Source: Rhizobium sp. BT04 (GTDB lineage: Bacteria > Pseudomonadota > Alphaproteobacteria > Rhizobiales > Rhizobiaceae). From it: a DNA stretch of 64,000 nt. Of the stretch, positions 30,291-39,296 are shown piece after piece; the first letter of the stretch is position 1; each line of letters begins with the position of its first letter. The stretch covers positions 1-64,000 of the forward strand of contig NZ_CP125649.1 in the NCBI RefSeq assembly GCF_030053135.1. The letters are read 5' to 3'. Below the pieces are notes generated by a model, which was given only the letters and a program-made list of their open reading frames with translations, was not told where the DNA came from and made no database searches. The position numbers and the translations under genes were made by a program.

Positions 30291-32240
30291 GTGGTCAGCA
30301 TCACAAAAAAGACTGTCACCAAATCGCTTACAAGTGACATGCGTCGTGCCACCAAGCGCCTGTATGAGCAAATGTGTAAAGCGTTGCTTACGGAAGAGAA
30401 CGCAATGAGGCGGCAGGCACGGCTCGAGATGCCGAAAAAGAAGCGAAAATATACTGTCGATATGGAGATGGTCGACAAGCTGGACGCCGGCTTTCGAGGT
30501 GAAATAAGCTATAAAATTTTTGGAAATAAGCAGCTTCGAATCGACCGCCCAAAAGAACTAACCCGTGAGCACGGTATCTTTGAAAAAACGAAGAAAGTTC
30601 TAAAGCGCAACGCAGAAACGGGCGCAGTTTATTTGAGCCTTCACGAAAAGAAGAGTTGGGCTAGGGTTACGAGCCATCAGTACGCTGAGGACGGCACTCT
30701 TCGCACGAAGCATGTAAAATATCGAGACGGGCGCTTCGAGGAAAAGTGGGAGCGGGACGAAACCGGTTCCCTTGTCCGGACACGGTATGTCAACCGAGGC
30801 AGGCTCAGTGGTCGGCTGTTTCGGCCTGTTTCTGAGGAGCTGAGTGCGCCTGAGCCTGGCGGACCAGAGAACAGACTCTACCGCAAACTGACTCGTCAAG
30901 TAGGGTCCAGGCGGGAAACATTTGAGCGGGACGACAAAGGCGGCCTTGAGCTAGTCGGCTATAAACGCCCCGGCTTTTCCAGGAATACAACGAAATCGGA
31001 AGATCGCCATACCTCGCAAACGAAGATTCGGAAACTTGGTGGGACATTCAGCAAATCTTACAGGTCCCTCCTGGACAAGGAAGGCAACGAAGTAGGCCGA
31101 GATATCCTGAGTCACCGTCGGATGTTCAACAAGAGATCGGCCATCTACGATGAGTCCACAAAGCAATTGACAAGCATTAAACACACCTTCGGCAAAATTT
31201 ATAAGAGTGAGTCGCAATACCTGAGCGCTGAGATAAAGAAAGTCTCAAAAAAGATACTCGGAGTGACGGTTCGTCGGAAACTGACGGCATTGAGCGAACC
31301 TGAACTTTGCGCGCAGAGACTCCGTGTTTCGGAATCGGTCGAGCATAGGAAAGCCTGGCAGGAGCCCACCGCTATCACCAGATCTTCGCCAAGGGAGGAT
31401 CCTAGCATCCCTTTGGTGTCGAATCCGGACCGGACTGACCGAGTTCGAAACGGCCGTGGTGTCCAGACCGAAGCCAAACTCACGCTCGTGAACGACAAAC
31501 CAGTTGATCTTGCTTCACAAAACTCCCCCCTATTTCTCCAACAGGCATCAGAGCAGCAGTTTGGTTTGCAACCACAATCTCCGTCGTCAGCAGTGCATTT
31601 TTCGGATTCGGCTTCTAAGGCGGAAGGGGTTACACTAGGCAAAGGTCCAATATCGCAGAGTCCTCGTCGCGGCAATGAACGGGAGGTGCGATCGGAAGAA
31701 AATCTTGACAAGTATCTCGGACATTCCGTCTCGTCAAATGAGTCTCTGTCGGAGATCACGCTTCATGGATCGCCGCAAAAACCAACACTAACCGGCTTGC
31801 GGGAAACGCCACCACACTCATCCTTGGATCTGCAATCGTCTGACGCCATAAACGATGCTCAGGCTCCGCAGGTAACTTCTTCAGCGGTCAGTCATCAGTC
31901 TGCTCCGGAACAAGAGCTCTTGAGTTTTTTGAATGGTGTGCCAGCCCCAGTGCATAGTGGCGGAGAGCGTATTGCTGAGCACAACCGAGATGTTGCTGCA
32001 TCAAATGCGGCTTTTGATCCGCAGTCATTGTTCGGCGAACCAGACTTGTCACGCGCTTCGGAATTAAGGCTGGAATTTCCAGCGCAAGGCGACCTTCTAT
32101 CGGATGCGGAACAGCAAGCGTTGCTGAACGGGTTGCTGGCTATACCGCTACCGGCTCGTTCTGTGAATTCCGAACGATCGATGATTTTGGAAGGTTCACG
32201 GAGTCGAGAGCGGCCCGTGTCAGGAGGGCTTTCGCTATAG
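30291..32240 (+). CDS. virE3: VirE3, exported host-range effector
   Basis: A 649-aa protein (octopine-type about 672). VirE3 enters plant nuclei, can substitute for VIP1 in VirE2 import and activates host transcription including VBF. Residues 1-330 are the conserved part (MVSITKKTVTKSLTSDMRRATKRLYEQMCKALL...), with an SV40-like nuclear signal PKKKRK at 48-53. They contain repeats with conserved FE(E/R)...RD(E/D) and R(L/K)...KIRKLGGTFSKS modules. Residues 340-600 are variable, Ser/Gln-rich. The C-terminus SRSRERPVSGG is the basic export tail. It starts with GTG at 30291 by similarity; no alternative ATG fits. Confidence 0.93.
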   Translation: MVSITKKTVTKSLTSDMRRATKRLYEQMCKALLTEENAMRRQARLEMPKKKRKYTVDMEMVDKLDAGFRGEISYKIFGNKQLRIDRPKELTREHGIFEKTKKVLKRNAETGAVYLSLHEKKSWARVTSHQYAEDGTLRTKHVKYRDGRFEEKWERDETGSLVRTRYVNRGRLSGRLFRPVSEELSAPEPGGPENRLYRKLTRQVGSRRETFERDDKGGLELVGYKRPGFSRNTTKSEDRHTSQTKIRKLGGTFSKSYRSLLDKEGNEVGRDILSHRRMFNKRSAIYDESTKQLTSIKHTFGKIYKSESQYLSAEIKKVSKKILGVTVRRKLTALSEPELCAQRLRVSESVEHRKAWQEPTAITRSSPREDPSIPLVSNPDRTDRVRNGRGVQTEAKLTLVNDKPVDLASQNSPLFLQQASEQQFGLQPQSPSSAVHFSDSASKAEGVTLGKGPISQSPRRGNEREVRSEENLDKYLGHSVSSNESLSEITLHGSPQKPTLTGLRETPPHSSLDLQSSDAINDAQAPQVTSSAVSHQSAPEQELLSFLNGVPAPVHSGGERIAEHNRDVAASNAAFDPQSLFGEPDLSRASELRLEFPAQGDLLSDAEQQALLNGLLAIPLPARSVNSERSMILEGSRSRERPVSGGLSL

Positions 32241-32445
32241 AGTGGGAAATGAGACACCCCGGCAAGGCGCTTCACGCCCTCACCCTCGGCCACACAAAGT
32301 TATCGATGATTTGTAAACTCGGAACAAATTTCATCGATTCTGCGAAGGTCTTCTCCACTAGGATCGGGTTGTTCAAGACCAACCTGACGGAAAGACCACC
32401 GATGACCAATGACATGATGAGCGTGCGCTCCTCGGATTTTGCCGA

Positions 32446-33110
32446 ATGACGATCCGCTACGAAACCAGGCGCAGCGATGACCATGACCTTCGAGAGCGGA
32501 TGAAGGCGCTGGCGCATGAACGCCGCTGCTTTGGATATCGACGCCTTCATGTGCTGCTCATGCGTGAGGGTCGCCTTGTGAACCACAAGCGGCTCTTCCG
32601 GCTCTATCGGGAGGAGAAGCTGTCAGTGCGCAAACGTGGCGGCCGGAAGCGAGCGATCGGCACACCCGCGCCGATGCTGATCCCGATGGCAGCCACTGAT
32701 CGATGGTCGCTGGACTTCGTGTCGGATTAACTCACCGATGGTCGCAGGTTCCGGGTGTTTGCGGTCGTCGGCGATTGCACCAGGGAATGCCTGGGCCTCG
32801 TCGCCGATACGTCCCTTTCCGGCCTGCGGGTTGCCCTTGAGTTGGACCGGATCATCGAGGAACGAGGCAAGCCGAAGATGATCGTCAGCGACAAATGGCA
32901 GCGAGTTCACCAGCAACGCGATCCCGCAATGGACGGATTGGACCAAGGTGGAATGGCACTACATCGCACCGGGTAAGCCGATCCAAAATGCCTTCATCGA
33001 AAGCTTCAATGGGCGGCTGCGAGACGAATTCTTGAATGAACGCTAATCTCGGCACTGACCCATGTTGCTCGCTCAGCGCTTTCAAACTGGCGCAGCGATT
33101 ATAATCCTGT
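32446..33110 (+). pseudogene. IS3-family (IS407-like) orfB remnant
   Basis: MTIRYETRRSDDHDLRERMKALAHERRCFGYRRLHVLLMREG...RWSLDFVSD is followed by an in-frame TAA (32,728), then continues [54 protein letters not shown]. The frame shifts into [25 protein letters not shown] and decays. The DDE motif is split across frames, so the gene is dead. It begins about 200 bases downstream of virE3. Confidence 0.85.
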
Positions 33111-33127
33111 TTCATAACGCCCATCGT

Positions 33128-33546
33128 TTATGTTGTGGAAGAGATTAGGTTTTCCTGATCTGGATGCGATCCTGTGGGGTGTCGAGGGTTCTGCCGGGCG
33201 CGATCGAGGATCTGACGTGCTTGCGGGGTGGCGAGTTTGGAACGGCTGAAGATCCATGGGCCATCGGGTAGCGGATGAGCCCCCTCAATATCGCCAGCCT
33301 CGGCCGCCAGACGCGGCGTTCCCGACCAACTTCGCCGCACCGCCCAGATTAAGCCACGGCTCGACCCCGTCGACCTGGGGACGGAAGACCGGAATCTTGC
33401 GATATGACCTCAGCGCGGTGACCCGCTCCCGTGTCCACCGATTGCCATTGCCGGTCGTCAGTCCGTTGCGATTGAGGACACCGGCAATCACATCATCATT
33501 GGCGATAAGGACTAGCTGTCGTACGGCGTCGACGATATCCTCAGGC
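33128..33546 (-). pseudogene. Large serine recombinase, C-terminal relic
   Basis: Reading leftwards from 33,546: QPEDIVDAVRQLVLIANDDVIAGVLNRNGLTTGNGNRWTRERVTALRSYRKIPVFRPQVDGVEPWLNLGGAAKLVG. After a frameshift near 33,310 it continues AAEAGDIEGAHPLPDGPWIFSRSKLATPQARQILDRARQNPRHPTGSHPDQENLISSTT. This is the DNA-binding C-terminus of Rhizobiaceae recombinases of the same broad type as the one at 5.3 kb. The rest was removed where IS21 copy A is inserted. Confidence 0.75.
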
Positions 33547-34738
33547 TGTCAGTACCGGCGCAATACTCCCCAATAGTGCCGTTTGAGTCTTCCCCAGGTG
33601 CTGCGGCCATCGGTCTTCCGGGGCGCGCCCCGGAAGACCGATGGCCCGTCATCGCCGATACTCCTTCCGATGGTCGGAAGGGGATGTTGGTGATCAAGCT
33701 GAGGGAGACGATCATGATCCTGGATCTGCATCAGCAGGGGCTGACGGTGTCAGCTATTTCCAGAGAAACAGCCATCGATCGCAAGGCGGTGCGCAAGTAC
33801 ATAGAGCGAGGCCTCGAAGCTCCGGCCTATGGTCCAAGAAAGCCTCGGGCGACGGTCATCGACCCGTTCGCTTCATACCTGCGGGAACGGGTAAAATCCT
33901 ACCCTGGTCTGACGGCAGTCGATTATTTCGAGAACTGCGTGAACGAGGCTATACCGGCGGCTACACGGCTGTGACGGATTTTCTCCGCGAGGTTCTCGCC
34001 TTCTACGATGCCATCGGCAAGGTCCTGGCGCAGGAGGGCCGCCCATGAGCGCGACCCTTGATTCCATTCCGTCCATGATCGATCGTATCCCTCATGATCT
34101 CGTCGGCCTGAAGATGCCACGTGCACTCGAAGCTCTCGACCATGTCGTTCGACGCGTCGAGCACGGTGAGCTTTCCGCCCTGGAAGCCATTGATATCCTT
34201 CTCTCCGAGGAACTCACCTTACGCGAGAACAGCCGGATCAAGACCGCACTGCGAATGGGTAGGCTTGCCACGATCAAGACGCTCGCCGGCTTCGACTTCA
34301 CCTTCCAGCCTTCGCTCGATCGCGATCGTATCCTCACCCTGGCGCAGCTCGGCTTCGTCGATCGTCATGAAGCCGTTCATTTCCTTGGCCCACCGGGAAC
34401 AGGCAAAAGCCATCTCGCCACAGCGCTCGGCGTCGAAACCGTGAAGGCCGGAAAGAGCGTGTATTTTACGACGCTCGCCGATCTCATTGGTTCGCTTGCC
34501 CGTTCCGAACGAGAAGGCAGGCTTCAGGATCGCATTCGCTTCTTCTGCAGGCCAAGCTTGCTGATCGTCGACCAGATCGGCTACCTGCCGGTCGTCCAAG
34601 GCGGCGGCAATCTCTTCTTTCAGCTCGTCAACGCCCGATATGAACGCGGCGCGATGATCCTGACGTCAAACCGAGGCTTCGCGGAATGGGGCGATGTGTT
34701 CGGAGATCCCGTCGTCGCGACGGCGCTGCTCGACAGAT
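33547..34738 (+). mobile_element. IS21-family copy A, internally deleted
   Basis: The left end TGTCAGTACCGGCGCAATAC at 33,547 equals those of the copies at 42,890 and 54,527. A 42-bp perfect palindrome lies at 33,605-33,646. istA is reduced to its N-terminus (IKLRETIMILDLHQQGLTVSAISRETAIDRKAVRKYIERGLEAP...) fused after an internal deletion of about 900 bases to its last residues (FYDAIGKVLAQEGRP). istB is intact up to [12 protein letters not shown] and then cut at about 34,738. It is a sibling of, not identical to, copies B and C. Confidence 0.88.
34045..34738 (+). pseudogene. IstB helper ATPase, 3' truncated (IS21 copy A)
   Basis: [43 protein letters not shown] leads to Walker [16 protein letters not shown] and Walker B SLLIVDQIGYLPV; the usual acidic residue is Gln here where copies B and C have Glu (VDEIGYLPV). 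The gene ends in unrelated sequence after ATALLDRL, losing the last 60 residues. Both the Glu to Gln change and the truncation suggest an inactive copy. Confidence 0.88.
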
Positions 34739-34828
34739 TGATTCAGGAGATGCCGAACTCGCGGCACAGCGCCGCAATCTTCTCGCCATCCAGAGCCCGC
34801 GCAACGAATTTGAGACGCTCGTCCATGA
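34739..34828 (-). pseudogene. N-terminal fragment of an IS481/IS3-type transposase
   Basis: Reading leftwards: MDERLKFVARALDGEKIAALCREFGIS, the helix-turn-helix start typical of IS481-type transposases, cut by the IS21 relic junction. Only 29 codons remain. Confidence 0.55.
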
Positions 34829-34830
34829 GA

Positions 34831-35226
34831 TTACACTCCTGCCAAGGCACCTTTGCTCTCCTCGCAAAGGCCAAAAGTGTAACCCATGTCTCCGGTATGA
34901 ACTGTCACCCTTCTCTCGGGAAGGACACTCACGGATCGGTCGAACATCCACGCCGGGACTTCAAAAAGCCGATCAGAAGAAGCGCCAGAAAGGCTGCAGC
35001 GAAAAATAGCCGTTCCTTTGGTCAGCGCCTCATGGACGTGGACGAACTGACCGGACCAGGGATGCCACGGATACAAAAGCTCACGAACCTCCGTCCCGTG
35101 GGTGTTCTGTCGTCGTGTTGTACAATAATTTCCGGCCCTCGGCTGGATGACACCTGCCGAGTTCTTCAAACAATCAACCCGCGACTTGATGCGGTGCTGC
35201 GCAGCCGGAATGGCTCCGCACCGCAA
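34831..35226 (-). CDS. Relative of the recombinase accessory protein at 4.8 kb
   Basis: The informative core is LLYPWHPWSGQFVHVHEALTKGTAIFRCSLSGASSDRLFEVPAWMFDRSVSVLPERRVTVH, matching the protein upstream of the recombinase at 5.3 kb (YPWHPLFGRKV...LPNWMFDQS). It lies upstream, in the same orientation, of the recombinase relic at 33.1-33.5 kb, so this is probably the remaining front end of a second such element. The true start is uncertain; 35,226 is the longest frame. Confidence 0.5.
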   Translation of the reverse strand: MRCGAIPAAQHRIKSRVDCLKNSAGVIQPRAGNYCTTRRQNTHGTEVRELLYPWHPWSGQFVHVHEALTKGTAIFRCSLSGASSDRLFEVPAWMFDRSVSVLPERRVTVHTGDMGYTFGLCEESKGALAGV

Positions 35227-35233
35227 CCCGCCG

Positions 35234-35476
35234 TTACCGCCCCGAATACAGCAACCGCTGGAATGAATTCAAAATTGGATAAAACTTAGGGGCAAGGTCA
35301 ATCACCGAGTAAGCTCCCGGAAAGGGCCGCCTTCCAACGCTGATGTGAATATCGGAAGTCGTAGAACCGCTGCTGTTTGCGTCGGTGTCCAGTCCCAAGC
35401 CAGCAATCGCTCCAGTCTGCTGAACCGCAACCTGTCTCGGCTTTGGCGTCCCACAGACTGGCGTCTGCCCGCTCAT
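35234..35476 (-). CDS. Unidentified 80-aa protein divergent from virD1
   Basis: MSGQTPVCGTPKPRQVAVQQTGAIAGLGLDTDANSSGSTTSDIHISVGRRPFPGAYSVIDLAPKF... has a natural-looking composition but no domain I recognise. It is transcribed away from virD1 across a shared AT-rich region where virC normally stands. The C-terminus probably reads into relic DNA, so it may be a truncated gene. Confidence 0.4.
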   Translation of the reverse strand: MSGQTPVCGTPKPRQVAVQQTGAIAGLGLDTDANSSGSTTSDIHISVGRRPFPGAYSVIDLAPKFYPILNSFQRLLYSGR

Positions 35477-35676
35477 TTGTTTTCGTTCTTTTAATTTGCA
35501 AGCAGTTCAATGAAAGACGGTTTCGCTGTTGTTATAATGATTGCGATTGTAATAATATAAACTGAAATTGTGGAAGTATAATATTGATTTGGGATTTAAT
35601 AGGACTAGGCTTTCCATTGCTCCTGGCGGCGAAGCCCCGGACGGAACAAAATCGTTCCAATTCCATGGAGGAAGTC
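35477..35676 (+). promoter_or_regulatory. Probable virD promoter region with degenerate vir boxes
   Basis: Three sites near 35,505-35,575 resemble the VirG-binding vir box: GTTCAATGAAAG, TGCGATTGTAAT and, on the other strand, CACAATTTCAGT. The stretch is AT-rich and lies 100-170 bases upstream of virD1. The match is by eye only. Confidence 0.45.
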
Positions 35677-36123
35677 ATGGCGCAGGCCAAACCGGCTCCG
35701 TATGATACTGCTACCGACCAGCATAATCGCGTGTGTATCGACGGCTTTAAGGTCGTAAGCACGCGTTTGCGATCGGCTGAATATGAGACCTTCTCCCACC
35801 AAGCGCGCTCGCTGGGACTGTCTGACAGTATGGCCATGCGCGTTGCAGTGCGCCGCATTGGGGGCTTTCTCGAAATAGATGAAAAAACGCGTGGTAAGAT
35901 GGAAGGTATTCTTTTGTCCATGGGAACGCTTTCAGGCAATATTGCCGCCCTGTTGTCTGCTTACGCGGATAATCCGCGGCCGGATTTGGAGGCCCTGAGA
36001 GCCGAACGTATCGCTTTCGGCAAGGCGTTCGCCGACCTTGACGGCTTGCTCCGTTCTATTTTGTCCGTATCCCGCCGGCGTATAGATGGTTGCGCTATGC
36101 TGAAAGACACATTGCAGCGCTGA
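35677..36123 (+). CDS. virD1: VirD1, relaxase accessory protein
   Basis: A 148-aa protein (canonical 147-149) needed with VirD2 for nicking of double-stranded borders. The conserved region [43 protein letters not shown] includes a ribbon-helix-helix-like DNA-binding part. ATG 35,677 is chosen because GGAGGAAG precedes it at five bases and the protein length then matches; an in-frame ATG at 35,665 is part of that ribosome-binding site. virD2 starts 27 bases after the stop. Confidence 0.95.
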   Translation: MAQAKPAPYDTATDQHNRVCIDGFKVVSTRLRSAEYETFSHQARSLGLSDSMAMRVAVRRIGGFLEIDEKTRGKMEGILLSMGTLSGNIAALLSAYADNPRPDLEALRAERIAFGKAFADLDGLLRSILSVSRRRIDGCAMLKDTLQR

Positions 36124-36150
36124 CGTGGCACCCGCCCGGGAGCATGTTCG

Positions 36151-37395
36151 ATGCCGGATCGACCTCAGGTTATCATTCGCATAGTACCTGATGGTGGAAC
36201 TAGGACCCTCCAGCAGATCATCAATCAGCTGGAGTATCTCTCCCGGAAGGGAAAACTCGAGTTGCAGCGTTCAGCCCGGCACCTCGATATCCCCGTGCCG
36301 CCGGATCAAATCGCTGAACTTGCCCGAAGCTGGGTGCAGGAGACCGGAGTTTATGACGAAAGTCAGCCGGATGAGCGAAGGGAACAGGAGTTGACCACGC
36401 ATATTATCGTAAGCTTCCCCCCGGGCACAGGTCGAGCAGATGCTTATGCGGCGAGCCGCGAGTGGGCAGCCGAGATGTTTGGGTCAGGCAACGGGGGCGG
36501 GCGATACAACTATCTTACGGCCTTCCACGTTGACCGCGATCACCCGCACCTGCATGTCGTGGTCAACCGCCGCGAACTTCTGGGACGTGAGTGGCTGAAG
36601 ATTTCGCGGCGCCACCCGCATCTGAATTACGAAGCCTTGCGCATGAAGATGGCCGAGATTTCGCTCCGCCACGGCATTGTCCTTGATGCCAGCTCACGAG
36701 CAGAACGTGGTATCCTTGAGCGTCCGATGACTTACGCCCAGTTCCGGCGCCTTGAGCGGCAGGCCAGCCGGGTCCGGTTCGACGATGCAGATACGGAACA
36801 GGGGTCACCGCGTGAAGATCATCCCTTGCAGGACCAACCTGTGGATACGTTGCCTCCTGCCGGGCCTTCGAGCAAATCGAAGGCCGCAGTTCAACCGTCC
36901 GTAGCACATAACGCGTCGCCCGTTCCCTTGTTGGAGAGCGCAGGATTCGTTCCGGCGGGCAACCTCGGTGATGACGCACCAAATGCTGTCCGGGACGGCG
37001 CATGCAAGCCAAGGGACAATTCCGGAGTTCCTGGCACAGCAAACCAGAATGCGGTGCAGTCGCCAGACACCGCGCAAGAGAATCGAAAACGACGACGCGA
37101 TGATGCTGGCGAGCCGAGTGGGGCAAAGGGCGGGAGATCAATTGCCACCGAGCCGGAGACAACCGCCCGGGAGCAGAACGATCGCAATAACCCCGCAACA
37201 TTGCTGGCCGCCCCCCCCAGGTCACTGTCGTTGAATGACACCGCCCGTAGCGGATCGGCGACTGATTCACTGCCTGCGGTTTTCGAAAGCCAGCAGCAGA
37301 GACGGCTTTCCTCGAAGCGGGCACTTGAGGACGAGGCACCGGGTGACCGAAAACGGGCAAGGGATGGGAGCAGCCAGGATCGTCGCCGGGATTAG
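36151..37395 (+). CDS. virD2: VirD2, T-DNA border relaxase and pilot protein
   Basis: VirD2 nicks borders, stays covalently bound to the 5' end of the T-strand and guides it through the T4SS into the plant nucleus. The 414-aa protein has nucleophile Tyr-29 (NQLEYLSRKG) and the metal-binding motif FHVDRDHPHLHVVVNRR with His-126, 131, 133 and 135. The MOB relaxase domain fills residues 1-210. The middle (220-390) is variable. The C-terminus has a bipartite nuclear signal (SSKRALEDEAPGDRKRARDG) and ends SSQDRRRD, in the position of the omega motif but without a clear DDGR. Confidence 0.95.
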   Translation: MPDRPQVIIRIVPDGGTRTLQQIINQLEYLSRKGKLELQRSARHLDIPVPPDQIAELARSWVQETGVYDESQPDERREQELTTHIIVSFPPGTGRADAYAASREWAAEMFGSGNGGGRYNYLTAFHVDRDHPHLHVVVNRRELLGREWLKISRRHPHLNYEALRMKMAEISLRHGIVLDASSRAERGILERPMTYAQFRRLERQASRVRFDDADTEQGSPREDHPLQDQPVDTLPPAGPSSKSKAAVQPSVAHNASPVPLLESAGFVPAGNLGDDAPNAVRDGACKPRDNSGVPGTANQNAVQSPDTAQENRKRRRDDAGEPSGAKGGRSIATEPETTAREQNDRNNPATLLAAPPRSLSLNDTARSGSATDSLPAVFESQQQRRLSSKRALEDEAPGDRKRARDGSSQDRRRD

Positions 37396-37416
37396 GACGC
37401 AGGTAAGGAGCCAATC

Positions 37417-39292
37417 ATGACCCATGGGCAGTTCACCGATTATCGCGCGCGTCCGGCGCTGACAGTCTCGGACGACGGCCATGGAACGGCAACAATCCCG
37501 GCGCTGGAGGGGCAGATCAAGGTACGGGGCGGCGGAGAGGGCGCGGCAGTCGCGGCCGATCTGCCGACACGACCGAATGAAGGAGTGCACCCACATATCA
37601 GGGAAATGCCGGCGAGTACTGCTGCCGGCCTCATCGAGGCCGCTGCGGACTCGCCTGGCGCATTCGAAGCGACTGCAAATGTACCCGCCATCCTGCACAA
37701 TAACAAAGGTGATTTCCGCGCCGCCATGCAGCACTTGCGCTCGCTTGAACCGGAACGATCAGACAGGCGCGCCGGTGAACCTGCCATGTCGCCGGAGCCG
37801 CCAGCACGGGCCGCGAAGCGACTGCGCGGAAACCAGTCCCCCGGCTGGACAGTCAAATCGGCCGTACAGCGGCAAAGCGCGCTCGGCAGTCTCTGCCAGC
37901 CGAGCAACGCCCATCCGAAGCGAGTGTATACAACATTCGGCCACCGACAGAAACAACACGGGGAAACTGGCAGGAAAGCTCATCAATTCCGGACGCCACT
38001 CCCGTCTACTTACCCCATTCGGGTCCACCCGCGCATTGGTTCGGGAGGGATACCGATACGGATAGAAACTCGGCTGATACCATTCCGCTTGCGAACTGGG
38101 GGGTGGAGGAGACCGTGAAGCCGAAAATCTTGCGGTTCATGCGAACACTCCAACTTCCGACACGATGAGAGGTTCTCGCAGCGTGACACATACCGAAGTT
38201 CTGGACGATGCCGGCAGTACCCGCACGAAAGAACTCCACAGTCGTTTCCGCGAAGAAACGACCCCCGGATCATCTCAGGGGTTATTTCCGGGTACGCAAA
38301 CCTCGCCACAAGGTCGCCACGAGGATATCCCCGACCTGAACGAAGCAGCTCTGGCCGAAATCGATGCGGCATACGACGCCCCGTTGAGAATGCCCGGGGG
38401 GACGACGAGTGTCATACCGGATATGCAGTCCGGATCAGGCGAGGCATTCCCCGGGGTCGTGGACGGGCCCTGCGTCGATCCGGAGATGCACGCTGTTAAA
38501 CGCCATGGACTCTTGCCGCAAGCACCGGAGTGCGCTGCAGCGGAGCCCTGTGGCTGGCCTGGCTTCACATCGGCCGATCTTGAAAAAATCGATGCAATCG
38601 TGAGTTTTCGCTCGGACGGTTGGTCCCCGACGCGAAACATTCCGCCGAAATTCACCGCGGCTGGTCCCGACAGCGTCTCCCGGAATGGGCGCGCTGTCAG
38701 AAATTCGCGCGGGATGCCGGCCTGCGACACGGCGCACGCCGGGAATTTTCCGATCTGTCCGGCGCTGAAACGGCTCACATCAAGAAGTGTGCGCGGCTCG
38801 CAACGACCACTGCTGAAAAGGGAAAGCAACAGATATCGTCTCCGGCTGACCTGCGGTCCGGTTCAGGCAACCCATATCCCGACGCAATCAGCCGCCGGTC
38901 ATCTGCCCACAATGTCCCACGATGCCAGTCAACTGACGTCATTGTGGCTCCGCGAGCCCGAGATGATCTGTAACGAACTAGTAGCAAGCGCTTGCCCGAC
39001 GCCGGTTGCCTGCATCGCCAGACCACGAAAAAACGTCGGGCACGCACCCGCTAGGTTTCATGATACCGCTCCTGTTCCCGGACACCATCGTCCTAGCAGA
39101 AGGGGTAGGTTCACGCCTTTTGATGATGTGATGCTGTCGGAAATCGACGGCTGGATGAACGGGACCGCGGGAGCCGGCCACCGGCCAGCCGACCGGAACC
39201 GCGATCGCGTGAAGGTTACGACCGTTGGGTTCTGTTCTGGCAGCGCCCGGACCTCAAACGCGATTTCCGATTTGTCCCGCAGTGTTTGGTGA
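37417..39292 (+). pseudogene. virD3: VirD3, probably one long gene broken by two frameshifts
   Basis: virD3 is the variable, poorly understood gene between virD2 and virD4. Frame 1 (37,417-38,118) begins MTHGQFTDYRARPALTVSDDG. From about 37,890 the natural-looking reading moves to another frame (AEQRPSEASVYNIRPPTETTRGNW...PLANWGVEETVKPKILRFMRTLQLP, stop at 38,166). From about 38,150 it moves to the third (38,165-39,292; MRGSRSVTHTEVLDDAGSTRTKELHS). Joined, they would give about 620 residues. A motif recurs three times in the last part: LNEAALAEIDAAY, FTSADLEKIDAIV and FDDVMLSEIDGWM. The alternative is two separate small genes with poor ends. Confidence 0.6.
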
Positions 39293-39296
39293 AGAG

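Noticed and set aside
39225..39296. Longer N-terminus of VirD4
   Set aside because: Overlaps virD3 coding sequence and does not match the VirD4 family start MNSSK.
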